Shown here: positions 48,282-59,000 of the stretch, one piece after another
How the letters are laid out: each line of letters opens with the position of its first letter
Position numbering within the stretch: position 1 is the first letter of the stretch
Assembly (NCBI GenBank): GCA_009103225.1
Contig: RHPI01002119.1
Span: 344,523 to 408,522 of the forward strand
Source of the DNA: Chlorokybus atmophyticus
Lineage: Eukaryota > Streptophyta > Chlorokybophyceae > Chlorokybales > Chlorokybaceae
Direction: 5' to 3'
DNA: 64,000 nucleotides
Translations under genes and position numbers: made by a program
The notes under the pieces: model-generated
Told to the model about the DNA's origin: nothing
Database searches by the model: none
Seen by the model: only the letters and a program-made list of their open reading frames with translations

Positions 48282-48623
48282 GTCAACAGGAGCAGCGGAT
48301 GGTCAAGCAAGTTGCGCTCAGTGCAGGCATGCGCACTGCGGCCTGCCGGAGAGCCGCACAGCCGGGCGACGAAAGCAATGCATGAAGTTGTGCTTTCCCG
48401 CCAATGCACGCGACTGCGGCGGCGGCGGCGGAGGAGGAGGAGCAGGAGGAGGGGGAGGATTTGGGTGACAAGGAGTCGTATGGGCGTTGAGTCAGAGAGT
48501 ATGGGTTTGAGGAAGCGGCGGAGTAGGAGTAGCTCTTTGTCTATGACCGCTGGATCAGGCTGATGTGCCCGCCACCAACCTGGCAATCCTTGAGGTGGAA
48601 GCTGACGCCTGCTGCTCGCCGCA
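48282..48623. promoter_or_regulatory. Shared divergent promoter, MSS51-like / ceramide glucosyltransferase
   Basis: 342 bp lie between start codons, with a CGG/GGA tract at about 48417-48455. I see no TATA box. Confidence 0.6.
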
Positions 48624-51107
48624 ATGGGCACTCTGCGGCCACTACTCCTGGCTATTCAGGTAGGTGGGCCCGGCATGATATGATGACCGGCCGGACGGAA
48701 GCTTTGCAGTAACTTGCACATGTGCTGAGGTAGTGGCTCGTTGGAACAGCTGATTTGAGTAGATTGGCGACTCTAGCATGCAGTTATAAATTACAAGGAC
48801 AGCTGCCTGATTTTGGTAGCAACGTCTACATGCCCGTCTATGCCAGCACCACGCGCGCATTTTTGCATACATACGCCCAAAGAAGTCTGACACGCAGTGA
48901 TAGCGCTTTTCAGTATCTGCAGAAAGCTTGTCAAGCCGTCAAAGCTCATTCTATGTGCATGCACAGCTGGTGATGTTCTGTCAATAAAGGTATCTCCTCC
49001 TTAGTACTTTGGGGTCGTTTAGTCACGTGCATTACACATGCGCACATGCTTTACTGTTTGCTGCAGAGAAGACACATGCGGACTTTCTCACAGCTTGCAC
49101 CAACAGCAATGCAAGCTGAGATTACATCATGAGACTTTATCCGTCACTCATAGTAGGTTTGCGGTCCCAAGGATGCTTTTCCTGTCGCACAGCCAATGGT
49201 CAACCTGCCTTGCTTACTGAGCAACAGAAGTGTGCAGCTTCAGGGTATTGTCATCATGGTGGTGCTGACGCTTGGTTGGCTATACGCGGCACGCAAGAGA
49301 AGAAACCAAGTTGCACTCATTCAGCCTAACAACAGGCACCGACAGTCTGCTGCCTGTCGTTTGGCTTCCTCTCAAGCCTCGGTATGCCATTATCGCACGT
49401 GCAGTTGCCTTTCCATTTTGTGTCAGAATTTTGCAGTAGTAACACCTTTTCATGATGACAGTCATCCTGCAGCAATTGCTCAATATTGCGGTGGTGGGTA
49501 CAAGCTTGTACAAACAATGTGTTGATTTGCAAACCGCAGGCAGCTTCTTGTTCCCCATTTGAACAGCTTACGACTCGTTGCAGGTGACCGTTGTGCTGCC
49601 TGTTAAAGGAGTGCGACGGAACTGTTTGTCCAACTGGAGCACACAGCTGTCATCCCGTTACAGCGGTGCATTGCAGTTCATTTTCGTTACAGAAAGCACT
49701 CAAGATGAGGCACACGCCGCCGTGTTGAGCTTGATAAGTTCATTACCAGCACAAAACAGCAGCTTTGCGCGCCCGCGAGTACAACTTGTGGTTGCCGGCC
49801 ATGCCACAACATGCAGCCAGAAAATACACAACATGTTGGCGGGAGTGCGTGCCTCAGAGCAGCACAGCTCTGACTACACTCTCTTCTTGGATGATGACAT
49901 CCGACTTCATCCCGACACCGTCCATGTCCTTGTCAATGCATTGCAGAAGGACATTGATGCATTCATAGCCACAGGCTTCCCTTTTGACATCCCGGGCAAC
50001 ACATTTGCAAGCTATTGCATTATGGCATACCACTTGCCCTTAGTCGTAGGTACAACCACCAACGTTTGTGTCACCAAACAGGTGCACTGCACGCCATATG
50101 GCAGTGACTAAACTGTAGCCATGTCTGCAGGTTTCTCAACTGATGGGCGCACTCCATTTGTGTGGGGTGGCTGCATGTTGTTGCGCACATCAGACCTGCT
50201 GGAAGACCGGCATGGCTGCGTTAGCGCCTTGCGTGACGGTGGGTACTCAGATGATCTCACGCTAGCTGCAGTGGCCAGCGCGCACTCCCGCAGTGTAGTG
50301 TGTCCCGCGCAGGCCCTATTCCCACAACAGCTGGAGTCTGGCAGCACAATGCATGGGTAAGCAACTCTCGTTGGTAGCAGGGATAGTGCAAGGGTTCTTG
50401 CTGTGCATCAGCACCAATAGATGTGTGTTGCACAGGTACTGGAATTATCTGCGAAGGCAGCTGGTTGTGATGGACACATACAGCAGCGCACACAACCGGC
50501 ACGTGAATCACGCTCTGCTGGCGTCGCATTGCTACCTGTCGTGGGCGCTGGTGCTGGCCATCCTGCTTTCGTGTTACGTGTTATGCGCACACATTGTTCT
50601 TTCGCCATTGCGAAAGGCAGGCGTTGCGTCACAGGCAGAGGTGTCGGCAAGCTGCATGCTGTTTTTGAGTACATATGGCGCAGCCTGTATGCTGCGATAC
50701 ATGCAGGCCATGATGGCGGAGCTATGCGCGGCATTGTCATCACGGAAGCCTATTGATGTTCAGAGTTATAGCATGCGCAAGATGCTGCTGGGACTGCTGG
50801 TGCACAATCTGGTATTGCCATTATGCGGGGTGTACACGGCCTTGACATCCCATGTGGAGTGGTCTGGTGTGGTGTACACGCGCAAGCTTGGTAAAGTTTG
50901 TAGCATATGTAGAAAGGAGTAGCTGACAGACTCAATATGCTTGGCTAACAGAGGTCTAGAAGCTGGAAATTGCCAGGTAAGTCTTGATGTGTGCTCAATG
51001 AATTCGTACATGGCGTCACTTTTGCTTGCCAGAGATTCAATTGGCAGTACAAAATCTACGAGTTTGTGTCTGGAGTTGTTGAGCACAGCAACACCCCTTC
51101 CGCCTAA
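48624..51107 (+). CDS. GCS: Ceramide glucosyltransferase (GT21), plant type
   Basis: It transfers glucose from UDP-glucose to ceramide, making glucosylceramide in ER/Golgi membranes. Seven exons close in phase to 474 residues: 48624-48659, 49238-49381, 49584-50049, 50131-50356, 50436-50890, 50954-50976 and 51033-51107. An N-terminal membrane anchor (IVIMVVLTLGWLYAA) precedes the GT-A domain: VTVVLPVKG, FVTESTQDEAH, CSQKIHNML, LFLDDDIRLHPDT, VWGGCM and DGGYSDDLTLA. The family's Q/RxxRW position is taken by RYWNYLRRQ. Two or three C-terminal hydrophobic segments follow. The first two exons are the least certain (weak homology), and exon 6 is only 23 nt. Confidence 0.92.
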
Positions 51108-51872
51108 GACTTGTACCTGCGTTGGATCATATTACTGATTGGATTGCAAGCTGAATGCCGCAGTGACAGAATTGTGTGTTACAAATCTACAATAAGTATA
51201 TGCTAGAATTCTACCTAAACTACCATCATCTTAGCAGTTCGCTAGATAAGCGATATGAGAATAGATAACAAAATTAAAAGCCAGAAGGCATTGACATACC
51301 GGCATTGACATACCGGCATTGACATACCGGCACATGTACGCGGGCACAGCATACATGTGCTGATATGCCACTGTGGTTGTCGCACCATGCCTAGTAGATA
51401 AATGCACGCGGGCACAGCAGCATACCCCTTTTACAATATGACTGAAGCAGTGCAAAATCATCTGCTGGATCTCACACAACGTCGAGTGAGTATAGACACG
51501 CAGACGATCGGGCACTCCATCAATGACAATGGGCGTAATAAGCCATCAGCAAAGCACAGTCGCAAGAATTAGGATCAGTTCCTGGCCCTTTTTACCGCCC
51601 CTCCCTAGCTGTCGCTTGCTGAACTGCTTGCTACAGTCAAATGCATCTACTCGTGATGTTGTTTGCTGTTGTTTGGTGCAGCTGTAGAAGGACTTGGCCA
51701 GCTCCAGGTTCAAAGTCTCCCAAAGCATGTGTGCTGCGCCAACATCTTGTCATTTGCACAGTACTGGGTACAAACCAACATGCAGCTCATAACATCCACA
51801 ACGGATGGCCAGGCAGCTGAAGAAGAAAGCTTTGCAAGCCGACCCTTTCAGCTCAGCCCCATCCCAACAAAG
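51108..51872. other. Convergent intergenic region with a short tandem repeat
   Basis: This is the shared 3' flank of the glucosyltransferase and eIF3i genes. Apart from the 14-bp tandem repeat at 51287-51330, I see nothing. Confidence 0.55.
51287..51330. repeat. 14-bp tandem repeat, three copies
   Basis: The unit GGCATTGACATACC is repeated three times without change (51287-51300, 51301-51314, 51315-51328). Confidence 0.95.
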
Positions 51873-53801
51873 CTAGAACTTCATGGTGAAGTAGTCGGCG
51901 TCAAAGTGATGAATGCGCATGTAACCGTCCTCTCCGCCAGAGGCAAACCTGAAAAACAACAAATCAGACACTGGGCAACTAAGCAAGAGAGTGAAACTTC
52001 AGCGGGTAGCAACAACACTGGAGATGGCTGCTTACCCTCTGCCGTCAGGAGAGAAAGCAACCGTGTTCAGGGGTCCAAAGTGACCCTTAACACCACCGAA
52101 TTCTTCCTCAAAGATCTGTCGAAAGGCAAGAACAGTCAACCAACATCATCAGGCCACATAACAACTCAAGCGCAATCTCGACACGTACCTTGTGGAAGAA
52201 CTTGGCCTCGAACTTGCCAGCACGCGAGGATGTTGTTGTGACTTGCGACGCTTCTTGGCCACCACCAAGGACAACCTGAAGACAATAACACACGCGCAAG
52301 TAAGTGACAACTGTGTGCCGACCAACAACTGTGTGCGAATGCAAATCTGCTCTTCAATCAAGGATCAAATTACTTACATGATCACGAATAGGTGAAATGG
52401 CAGCAGAGTTACACGGACGATCCGTCACGTAGGTCTTGAGCACATCAAGTGTCCTGAAGTCCCACAACTGCACACGCAACGATGAGTAACCGATATTGAT
52501 GGCTCAACTGCTGCATGCATGTGTACAGCTCGGCCCAATAAGCATACCTTAGCGGTTTTGTCTTGCGAGGCAGAGATGAACTGCGTGCCATCCTGTGAAG
52601 GCGTGATATTGCTGACAGACTTTGTGTGGTCGTTCCGTACTAGCAGCTCCTTGCCAGTCTGACGCGCAGAAGAGAGGGTTGAGTTCACTATCAACTGCAA
52701 CGACACAGGCAATAAGACAATGCGCATACGCGCATACCTGTGCATCCCACATACGCACGGTGCTGTCCTCTCCAGCACTAACTATAGTCTTATTCAACGG
52801 ACCCCACAGCGCTCTGTTCACCCTCGTGACGTGTCCCGACATTGACAAAACTGGAGCGTTCTCTGCGACAAAACGTGATAGTAAGCAGCAGCAAACACAA
52901 GCTTGGCAACATGACATATATGCTACATGCAGCTCAGGTCAGTTAGCGCGCACACAAGCATACAAGCATGGTGGTTATCACTTACTGACAAAGCTGTCAT
53001 TTTCTATCCTGAAGATGTGAATTGCAGACTGCGTGCCCATAAAGGGATCTGCGGTGATGACAACCTCCTTTCCGCCAACGGAGAACTCGACTGATCTTAG
53101 TGGCGTATCCATCGTTATGCGCGCGAGCTCCGTGCCTGTCTCTGTGTCCCACAACCTCGCTGTCATGTCCGCGGAGCCCGTTATCAGCCTGCTGCTATCC
53201 CCTGTGAAGAGGGAACAAGAACTCAGTTCATCCTTTGTTGTGCTCAAAAAATCTGATTTAATGTCTCGCCCAAGTTGACATGCATGCAAAGAAAAAGTGT
53301 TAAACTGGAGAGACGAAGGTAGTGAGCTGTCAACACCACAAATCTCTCTGACACCCCTCCTTCTCCATCTATGTGCCATGAGCAAACCCTAATTTCTCGC
53401 ATGCACGGCCCAAGATATGTACATGACAAACAAACTACTACTGGAACAAAAGTAAGTCGCAACAGTGCTTGCTATGCACATAATTAATTGCACTCCAACA
53501 AAAGGTAAGCGCTCCGCAAAGCGCTCAAATACCAGGACAAGAAATTTCGCTACTGTGAGAAGCCAACTGAGAAGCTCAGTGTATGGTAAGTGTGCTCTGC
53601 TGCAGCTGTTTGCTTACTTGTAAGGTCGCAGCACCAGACGGCTCCGTTGTGTCCCTTGTACGTGCCGATGCGCTCTCCAGTGTCGGAGTACCATGCTGTG
53701 GGGTTGTGATCCTTGGCGCAGCTGAAGACCAGATCCCCTTCCCTGTTGTACTTGACAAACGTCAGGGGCCGCTCATGCCCCTTGCATAGAATCGGCCTCA
53801 T
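51873..53801 (-). CDS. EIF3I: Translation initiation factor eIF3 subunit i
   Basis: A WD40 propeller subunit of eIF3. Eight exons close in phase to 322 residues, the usual length (about 325): 53618-53801, 52986-53201, 52738-52862, 52548-52658, 52378-52467, 52189-52275, 52036-52115 and 51873-51948. It starts [19 protein letters not shown]. Repeat signatures include [70 protein letters not shown] and [15 protein letters not shown], ending [17 protein letters not shown]. Intron 1 contains an AAACCCTAA motif (53384-53392), and the upstream flank has a telo-box in the other orientation. Confidence 0.96.
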
Positions 53802-54049
53802 GCTGGCTGTGTCTCTGCCGCTGTGCTTCAAGCAAGACAATCACCAAATCGCAAACAACTCCTTCTCCTACGATCAAGAGCACCGTTCAGATGTTGCTGT
53901 CGCCGCCGCGCAGGTCACCAACGCCGCTACCGCCACCAACGCCACCGTCCAGCACCTCAACACTCCCGCCGCCTCCAGTTTAGGGTTTGCATGCAGTGAC
54001 GGCAAATCAAAGTATATGTTACCTACAATTTGCGCATTATCAGCGTCCT
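53802..54049 (-). promoter_or_regulatory. Upstream region of eIF3i
   Basis: It contains TTTAGGGTTT at 53979-53988, the reverse complement of a telo-box, which in land plants marks translation-related promoters. GCC-rich runs lie between this motif and the start codon. The tRNA gene follows directly. Confidence 0.5.
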
Positions 54050-54131
54050 GCAGTCGTGTCCGAGTGGTTAAGGAGATTGACTAGAAATCAATTGGGATCT
54101 TCCCGCGCAGGTTCGAGTCCTGCCGACTGCG
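54050..54131 (+). tRNA. trnS-AGA: tRNA-Ser (anticodon AGA)
   Basis: An 82-nt class II tRNA with no intron. The acceptor stem GCAGTCG (54050-54056) pairs perfectly with CGACTGC (54124-54130), and the discriminator is G at 54131. The anticodon loop CTAGAAA places AGA at 54083-54085. The long variable arm GGGA...TCCC is typical of serine. The T-arm GCAGGTTCGAGTCCTGC contains the internal B box. CCA is not encoded, as expected for a eukaryotic nuclear gene. Confidence 0.97.
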
Positions 54132-54151
54132 CTTACGATTGCAGACAATTC

Positions 54152-54155
54152 TTTT
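54152..54155 (+). terminator. RNA polymerase III terminator of tRNA-Ser
   Basis: TTTT is the first run of four T on the coding strand, 21 bases after the tRNA. Confidence 0.7.
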
Positions 54156-54216
54156 GCTCTCTGGAATGTCCTAGACCAAATGTGCTAACTTAAAAATGCA
54201 CATGCAAGCTTTGGCC

Positions 54217-54519
54217 GTCACCTCTGCGGCGGGTTGGCGGCGCCAGCTTGGCGCAGCCTACCCATGCATGCAAAAGTGACAACTTCTATTACATAGGCAT
54301 TCCAATATGACAGATGCAGCAATGCACTCAGACAAGCAAGCTTAAAGCACAGCAATCTGTTACCACCAGCGAGGGCCGGTCACCTCTGCGGCGGGTTGGC
54401 GGCATGCATGCAAAAGTGACAACTTCTATTGCATAGGCATTCCAATATGACAGATGCAGCAATGCACTTAGACAAGCAAGCTTAAAGCACAGCAATCTGT
54501 TACCACTAGCGGGGGCCGG
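54217..54519. repeat. Tandem duplication, about 140-160 bp unit, two copies
   Basis: Copy 1 (54217-54378) and copy 2 (54379-54519) both start GTCACCTCTGCGGCGG and both contain CAAAAGTGACAACTTCTATT. Copy 1 carries about 20 extra bases after the GCGGGTTGGCGG block. The copies differ otherwise by only a few substitutions. Confidence 0.88.
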
Positions 54520-54570
54520 AATAAGATAGGCTGCGTGCAATCAAGTGCAATACGGATGGGGAAGGAGGTG

Positions 54571-54833
54571 GGTAGAGCCACACACATGGGTGCCATCTGG
54601 CTATTGTGAGTTCAGGTGTTTAACAGGTTCAGAAGTGTGCGTATGCATGCATGCATGGTAGAGCCACACACATGGGTGCCATCTGGCTATTGTGAGTTCA
54701 GATGTTTAACAAGTTCAGAAATGTGCGAATGCGTCTACATGCATGCATGCATGGTAGAGCCGCATGCATGCCATCTGGCTGTTGTGAGTTCAGATGTCTA
54801 ATAGGTTCAGAAGTGTGCGAATGCATGCATGCA
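54571..54833. repeat. Tandem repeat, about 80-96 bp unit, three copies
   Basis: Units start GGTAGAGCC at 54571, 54657 and 54753. Each contains GCCATCTGGCT, TTGTGAGTTCAG and AGGTTCAGAAGTGTGC-like blocks and ends in GCATGCATGC runs of variable length. The third copy is the most diverged. Confidence 0.88.
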
Positions 54834-55564
54834 GACGCGTTTTTTTGCAGTGTCTAGCATGTTGCACTCGAATATCACTAATAAAAAGCCTCCAAAGTGA
54901 ACACTATGCAACAGTGACAGCTGCAACGTTTTGCAAGCAGTAAAGCTGTTCGGCGGTGATGACACATCCACATTATATAGAGTCAGGGAAAACTCATACA
55001 TATATTTATATGCGGACGCGCGTTCTTATATGTTCTTATATAGGTAGACATCGTTGCAACCCGCTAGTACATCTGTAGTATATGGAATTTGTAGCGCACA
55101 CATAGGCGTATACACATGTCTGCATAACTTGACCATGAGGCACTTATCTGTGTGGACACGTGACATGCATGTGCGCACATGTCACATGGTCACCATGTGA
55201 CATCGCTGCACATGTGACAAGTGCATTAATATGAGTGTGCAGCCCCAGACACCAACCCTTTCTAAGTTAGCATGCATGCACACCATGTATATTGTTGTGT
55301 ACAAAAGATGGAGTGCTGATAAGACCGCATGCAAGGGGTCAAAAGCATGAGACATGCATGTAGTCATGCACACGCCGCAAGCAAACAGTCAGCAGCAGTC
55401 ACAGTGCTATGTCACCACCGGGCTGTATGATAAGCACAATGATGACGTTTGCTCCACTTTACGACACAAAAATGCTTGCTCCTTATATAAACACCCAGCT
55501 TTCATAATGACACGATTTGATGAGACCTCAAGCAACTGGTTGTAGCCTATAAAAGACATGATTT

Positions 55565-55775
55565 TAACGGGACAGATAGCGGCGCTCAGCAACAGCGTCG
55601 TTCGGGAGACCTTAAAGCTTGATGGCTTGATCAAGCAAAACTGCAATACACAGCGACCCGACACCGGTCAAGTCCGATATCGGATCGCTGTGGTTGCAAT
55701 TGCTTGATCAAGCCGTCAAGCTGCAAGGTCATTCGAACGACACTGATGCTGACCGCCGTGCTTTGTCCCGTCAAC
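55565..55775. repeat. 211-bp near-palindromic foldback (MITE-like or hairpin-RNA locus)
   Basis: The left arm (about 55565-55665) pairs with the right arm (about 55672-55775) over nearly its whole length. Landmarks present in both arms are ACGGGACA, GTCGTTCG, GACCTT, GCTTGATCAAGC and CACAGCGA, with a loop of about 6 bases near 55666-55671. Pairing has scattered mismatches and small bulges. I see no transposase and no unambiguous target duplication. Confidence 0.8.
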
Positions 55776-56014
55776 ACAATGTACAAGTCACTATGACACG
55801 AGGCACATGCAGACTCAACACATAGCATTACACAACCCCCCGGGGTCCTAGGCTACTGCTAGACTACGTGCTGCTCTCTGCATGCATGCTGCACAGACAA
55901 CAGGACACCATACCTGTACAAGGGGCTTGTTGGCATTTGCAGGGGACGAAGAGCAGCGCACCGCATGCACACGTCTGAAGCCGAAGCTCAGAGCCGGCAT
56001 GCTAGGTAAAGGGC

Positions 56015-56040
56015 GGGCTAGGCTTGGGAAAGCCTAGCCC
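56015..56040. other. Perfect 11-bp hairpin
   Basis: GGGCTAGGCTT (56015-56025) pairs perfectly with AAGCCTAGCCC (56030-56040) across a 4-base loop. No T-run follows, and no RNA family is recognised. Confidence 0.75.
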
Positions 56041-57504
56041 ACGGACCAGCAACAAACCGAACTGATGCCGTTAAGTATTGGCGTCACTATGACAGTAAAA
56101 AATAAGTTTGCCAAAACAGCAACACTTAAGAGTTGCAGGAAAAGGGGTCAAGTCTCAGCACTTGCATTCTACCTTAGGTTGCCCTTATGCTCAGTGCTAT
56201 GTTGGAAGTAACGATGGAGAAAACGACCGATCACATGCAAGCATGCATGCAGGCACAAACACAACCATGCATGCACGCATGCACAGTCAGGCATGCCAGC
56301 TGCCGACCTTGTCGTTAAGCGCTGCCGTACATGCCAAAGCCAAAGGACGAAGCATTGAACAGAGCGCCGCAATGGCCTGCACGAAGCCTGGCCACGCCAA
56401 CAACTCTCTCACCTTTAACACGCGCAAACCACACAAAGGACTAAGGCGAAGCCGCTCTCAACAACCTTGGTCTGTCTACAACAGACAGCGCCCCGCGGTG
56501 TTGCTGACACCACCGCCGCCACCGCCCACACCCGCCACAACATTGCCGCTGCCTCCACTGACCAGTGGTATGCAAACGTCAGGCATGCAAGCAGACAGGC
56601 AAAGATAACCACTTGCAGTTTGGATCTCTTTCTGATGCGCGGTACTTCACATCAGACATATTGATTATCTTCAAGCCACAATGCCCGTTGGAACCAATGA
56701 ATGTCTGTATGTAGATGCAGTCACAACCTATGGACTCCTAGAAATCATGTACAAGGGCAGCAGGTGGGCACCAATATCCCCTCTCTGCCGGACGCCATGA
56801 TGCATAGGGTATAAGTCATATTGCATGCATGCAATACACATAGTGGTCATCTATCCCTCCCCCCCTTTCATCACGAGGCATACTGGTAGCATATACCCGC
56901 CTATTGCGCAGGTGTGCTTGCTGCTCCTTTACCACCGAACCTTGAGTGCCTGCCTGCTTGCCCGCCCCCTGCCACATTGCACTTAGCTCCGGCACTTGAT
57001 TAGGTGTGAGGTGTGATCCCCCACTGGAACTGATTACTCTGCCCTGCCCTGCGCTGCTTGTTCCCTGCTTGCTGTGTAGGCGTGCGCGCATGACTTGCAT
57101 CTGCCCTATCGGAAAGCCTATACCCACGACCTCATAAGTAACACTCCAGTAACAATCCAATTTCAACACCACCACGCACCAGCTTCGTAGTGGCAGACAG
57201 CATGTCGTGGCACACTAACAAATGTAGCCAGAAACACACTAGTCATATGCAACGTCACGTCTCAAGTTAAAAGCACTGACCACACAATGCTCGCAAACCT
57301 ATCCACCAAGGTAGCATGCTGCAAAAGCTGTGCCCACGTCGAACAAGTTGCAGTAAAGTAGTAGACACAGATGCAGCACACCCCAATGAACCACTGCTTT
57401 TTGTCACACATCCTCAAGCAACCAGAACTGATTCTTTGCTTTGCAACCAACACGCACATTGCCCGCGGACAGACTCTCTCTTGTTCATCCTCAATCAGCT
57501 ACTA

Positions 57505-58851
57505 CTACTTCTTGGCTCTGAGTTTATCCTTTTTCTTCCTTTTCTTGCTCTTCTTGGACATTTCATTGGACTCGTCATCATCAGCACGCTGTCCCTCGGC
57601 TTCGGTAACATCTGCATTTGTCAACTCAACATCCACGGGAGCATCCGTGTCCTCAACCTCAGCCTCATCGCCAACAACAGGCATGCTATTGGACAACTCT
57701 GCAGCGGTTCGGTTCAGAAATTCATCAGCTGTCGCTGCTGCCGAGGGAGTGTCACCTCTCTTCTTTGCCTTTTTCTTGGAGGACTCCGGTTTTTCCCTAT
57801 CCTTGCGTGTGGCAACTTTCTGCATCTGCCGCTTTTGATCTGCAAGACAATGTTAAGGCCCTCGCAAGCTGGTGTTGGTATGGGAGGTATGTGCGTAATT
57901 ACCAAGCAAGAAGCCAGCATGCAGCTCTGGATGTGCGCCCGACATGCTGCCTTAGGCACGCATGTATGAGTAACCAAGCACACATAATGATTACCTTCAG
58001 TCAGGTCTGGTATCGCGTGCTCGATGAAGCGATTGACGGCCTTCACATCCATAGCGATGCTGCGTTGTTGGGGTCCTGGCACGAACGAGATCAGTCATGC
58101 AAGTCACAACACCACAGAGCAAGGAAGCCACAAGACCACACGATAACGCATGCCATGCTAAGCTAAACACACCTACCTGTACTCTCGTACACTGCTTTGT
58201 CAACCTTCTTCTGGTACACCGCTATGCGCGCCTGATGGGTCGCACTCAATTGTAGGTTTTTCAGGCTGCGCAAGCAAACAAACGAACGAAAGAAAGATAA
58301 TCGGATCACATACCAGCTCTGCTTTGACAGGGTGGCTGTCCACAGCTACGCCTTGAGTCTTCAAGTAAACTGTGAGCATGCACACAGCTCTGAAGTTGTA
58401 AGCAAGTGAGCCTAAGTTGTGTGCTGTACTGCGAACAAGTATATAGTTATGGTGCTTGAGGCTAAGCGTCTCCCACAACGTGATTGAACAAGTTGAGCAA
58501 ATTGGATGTGCACGACTTCTGCACAGACAAGTGAAAGCAGGGACTTGCATTGTCGAGCACAGTACCCAGCTTGACAGTTGATGACGACAACCTTTTGTGC
58601 ACACACGCAGCGTTGTTGTTAGTGCACCCAGCACGAACAATTTTGGACAGACTGAAAGACACCTCCTCACGCTGAAACAGGCTGCTGACGGCGGCGGCGA
58701 CCGCGACATGCAGCTGCGCGCGGTGCAGGGGCGCCGGCAGCTGCGCCTCCAGCTCCTTGGGGGTCGCGGTCAGCACCGGCTCCAGCGCCGCCTTCATCCT
58801 AGCCATGGCAGCCTCGGCCGCTTGCACCGCCGCCGCCACCTCCGCCTCCAT
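57505..58851 (-). CDS. C1D/LRP1 (Rrp47) family nuclear exosome cofactor
   Basis: Members bind the exosome exonuclease Rrp6 and RNA, aiding rRNA and snoRNA processing. Five exons close in phase to 235 residues: 58671-58851, 58314-58369, 58177-58231, 57995-58075 and 57505-57839. The Sas10/C1D core is split over exons 1-4: an N-terminal helical region, then LYLKTQGVAVDSHPVKAEL, ARIAVYQKKVDKAVYES and MDVKAVNRFIEHAI. The C-terminal half is charged (KKKAKKR, an acidic middle, KKSKKRKKKDK at the end), as in Lrp1. The acceptor of exon 3 was chosen inside an otherwise open stretch because only it keeps phase. It shares a 149-bp promoter with the ABC gene. Confidence 0.86.
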
Positions 58852-59000
58852 GCTGGCCACAGTGAGTCCCGGACACAGCTCAGCCCTAGCTTGTGTATAT
58901 TTGGGTGAGGACTTGGCGGCGGCGGCGGCGGCGGTGCTGTGAGAGGTGGCCACGTGGCAGCTCCTCCTTGTCCCCGTCCCTTCCCTCCTTGACAGCCACA
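58852..59000. promoter_or_regulatory. 149-bp shared divergent promoter, C1D-like / ABCI-like, with palindromic G-box
   Basis: Only 149 bp separate the two start codons. A perfect palindrome GCCACGTGGC (58949-58958) contains the CACGTG G-box, and a (GGC)n tract occupies about 58914-58936. A palindromic site suits both directions. Binding by a bZIP or bHLH factor is inference. Confidence 0.65.

Larger units (their letters stand above)
54834..57504. other. Repeat-rich intergenic region
   Basis: I cannot assign a gene. It holds a foldback element (55565-55775), a short hairpin (56015-56040), many TGCATGCATG runs (for example 56242-56285) and two unsupported open frames: 56108-56608 on plus (His/Gln/Pro-rich) and 56816-57175 on minus (Gln/Gly/Ser-rich). 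No recognisable domains are present. Confidence 0.55.

Noticed and set aside
47835-48563. 242-codon plus-strand open frame over the MYND gene start
   Set aside because: It overlaps the MYND finger exon antisense and the promoter CGG tract, and has no recognisable protein features.
51287-51330. Short direct repeats as a CRISPR array
   Set aside because: The 14-bp units are contiguous without spacers and the genome is eukaryotic.
56108-56608. 166-codon plus-strand open frame
   Set aside because: It spans GCATGC repeats, with His/Met/Gln/Pro bias and no domain. Chance is sufficient.
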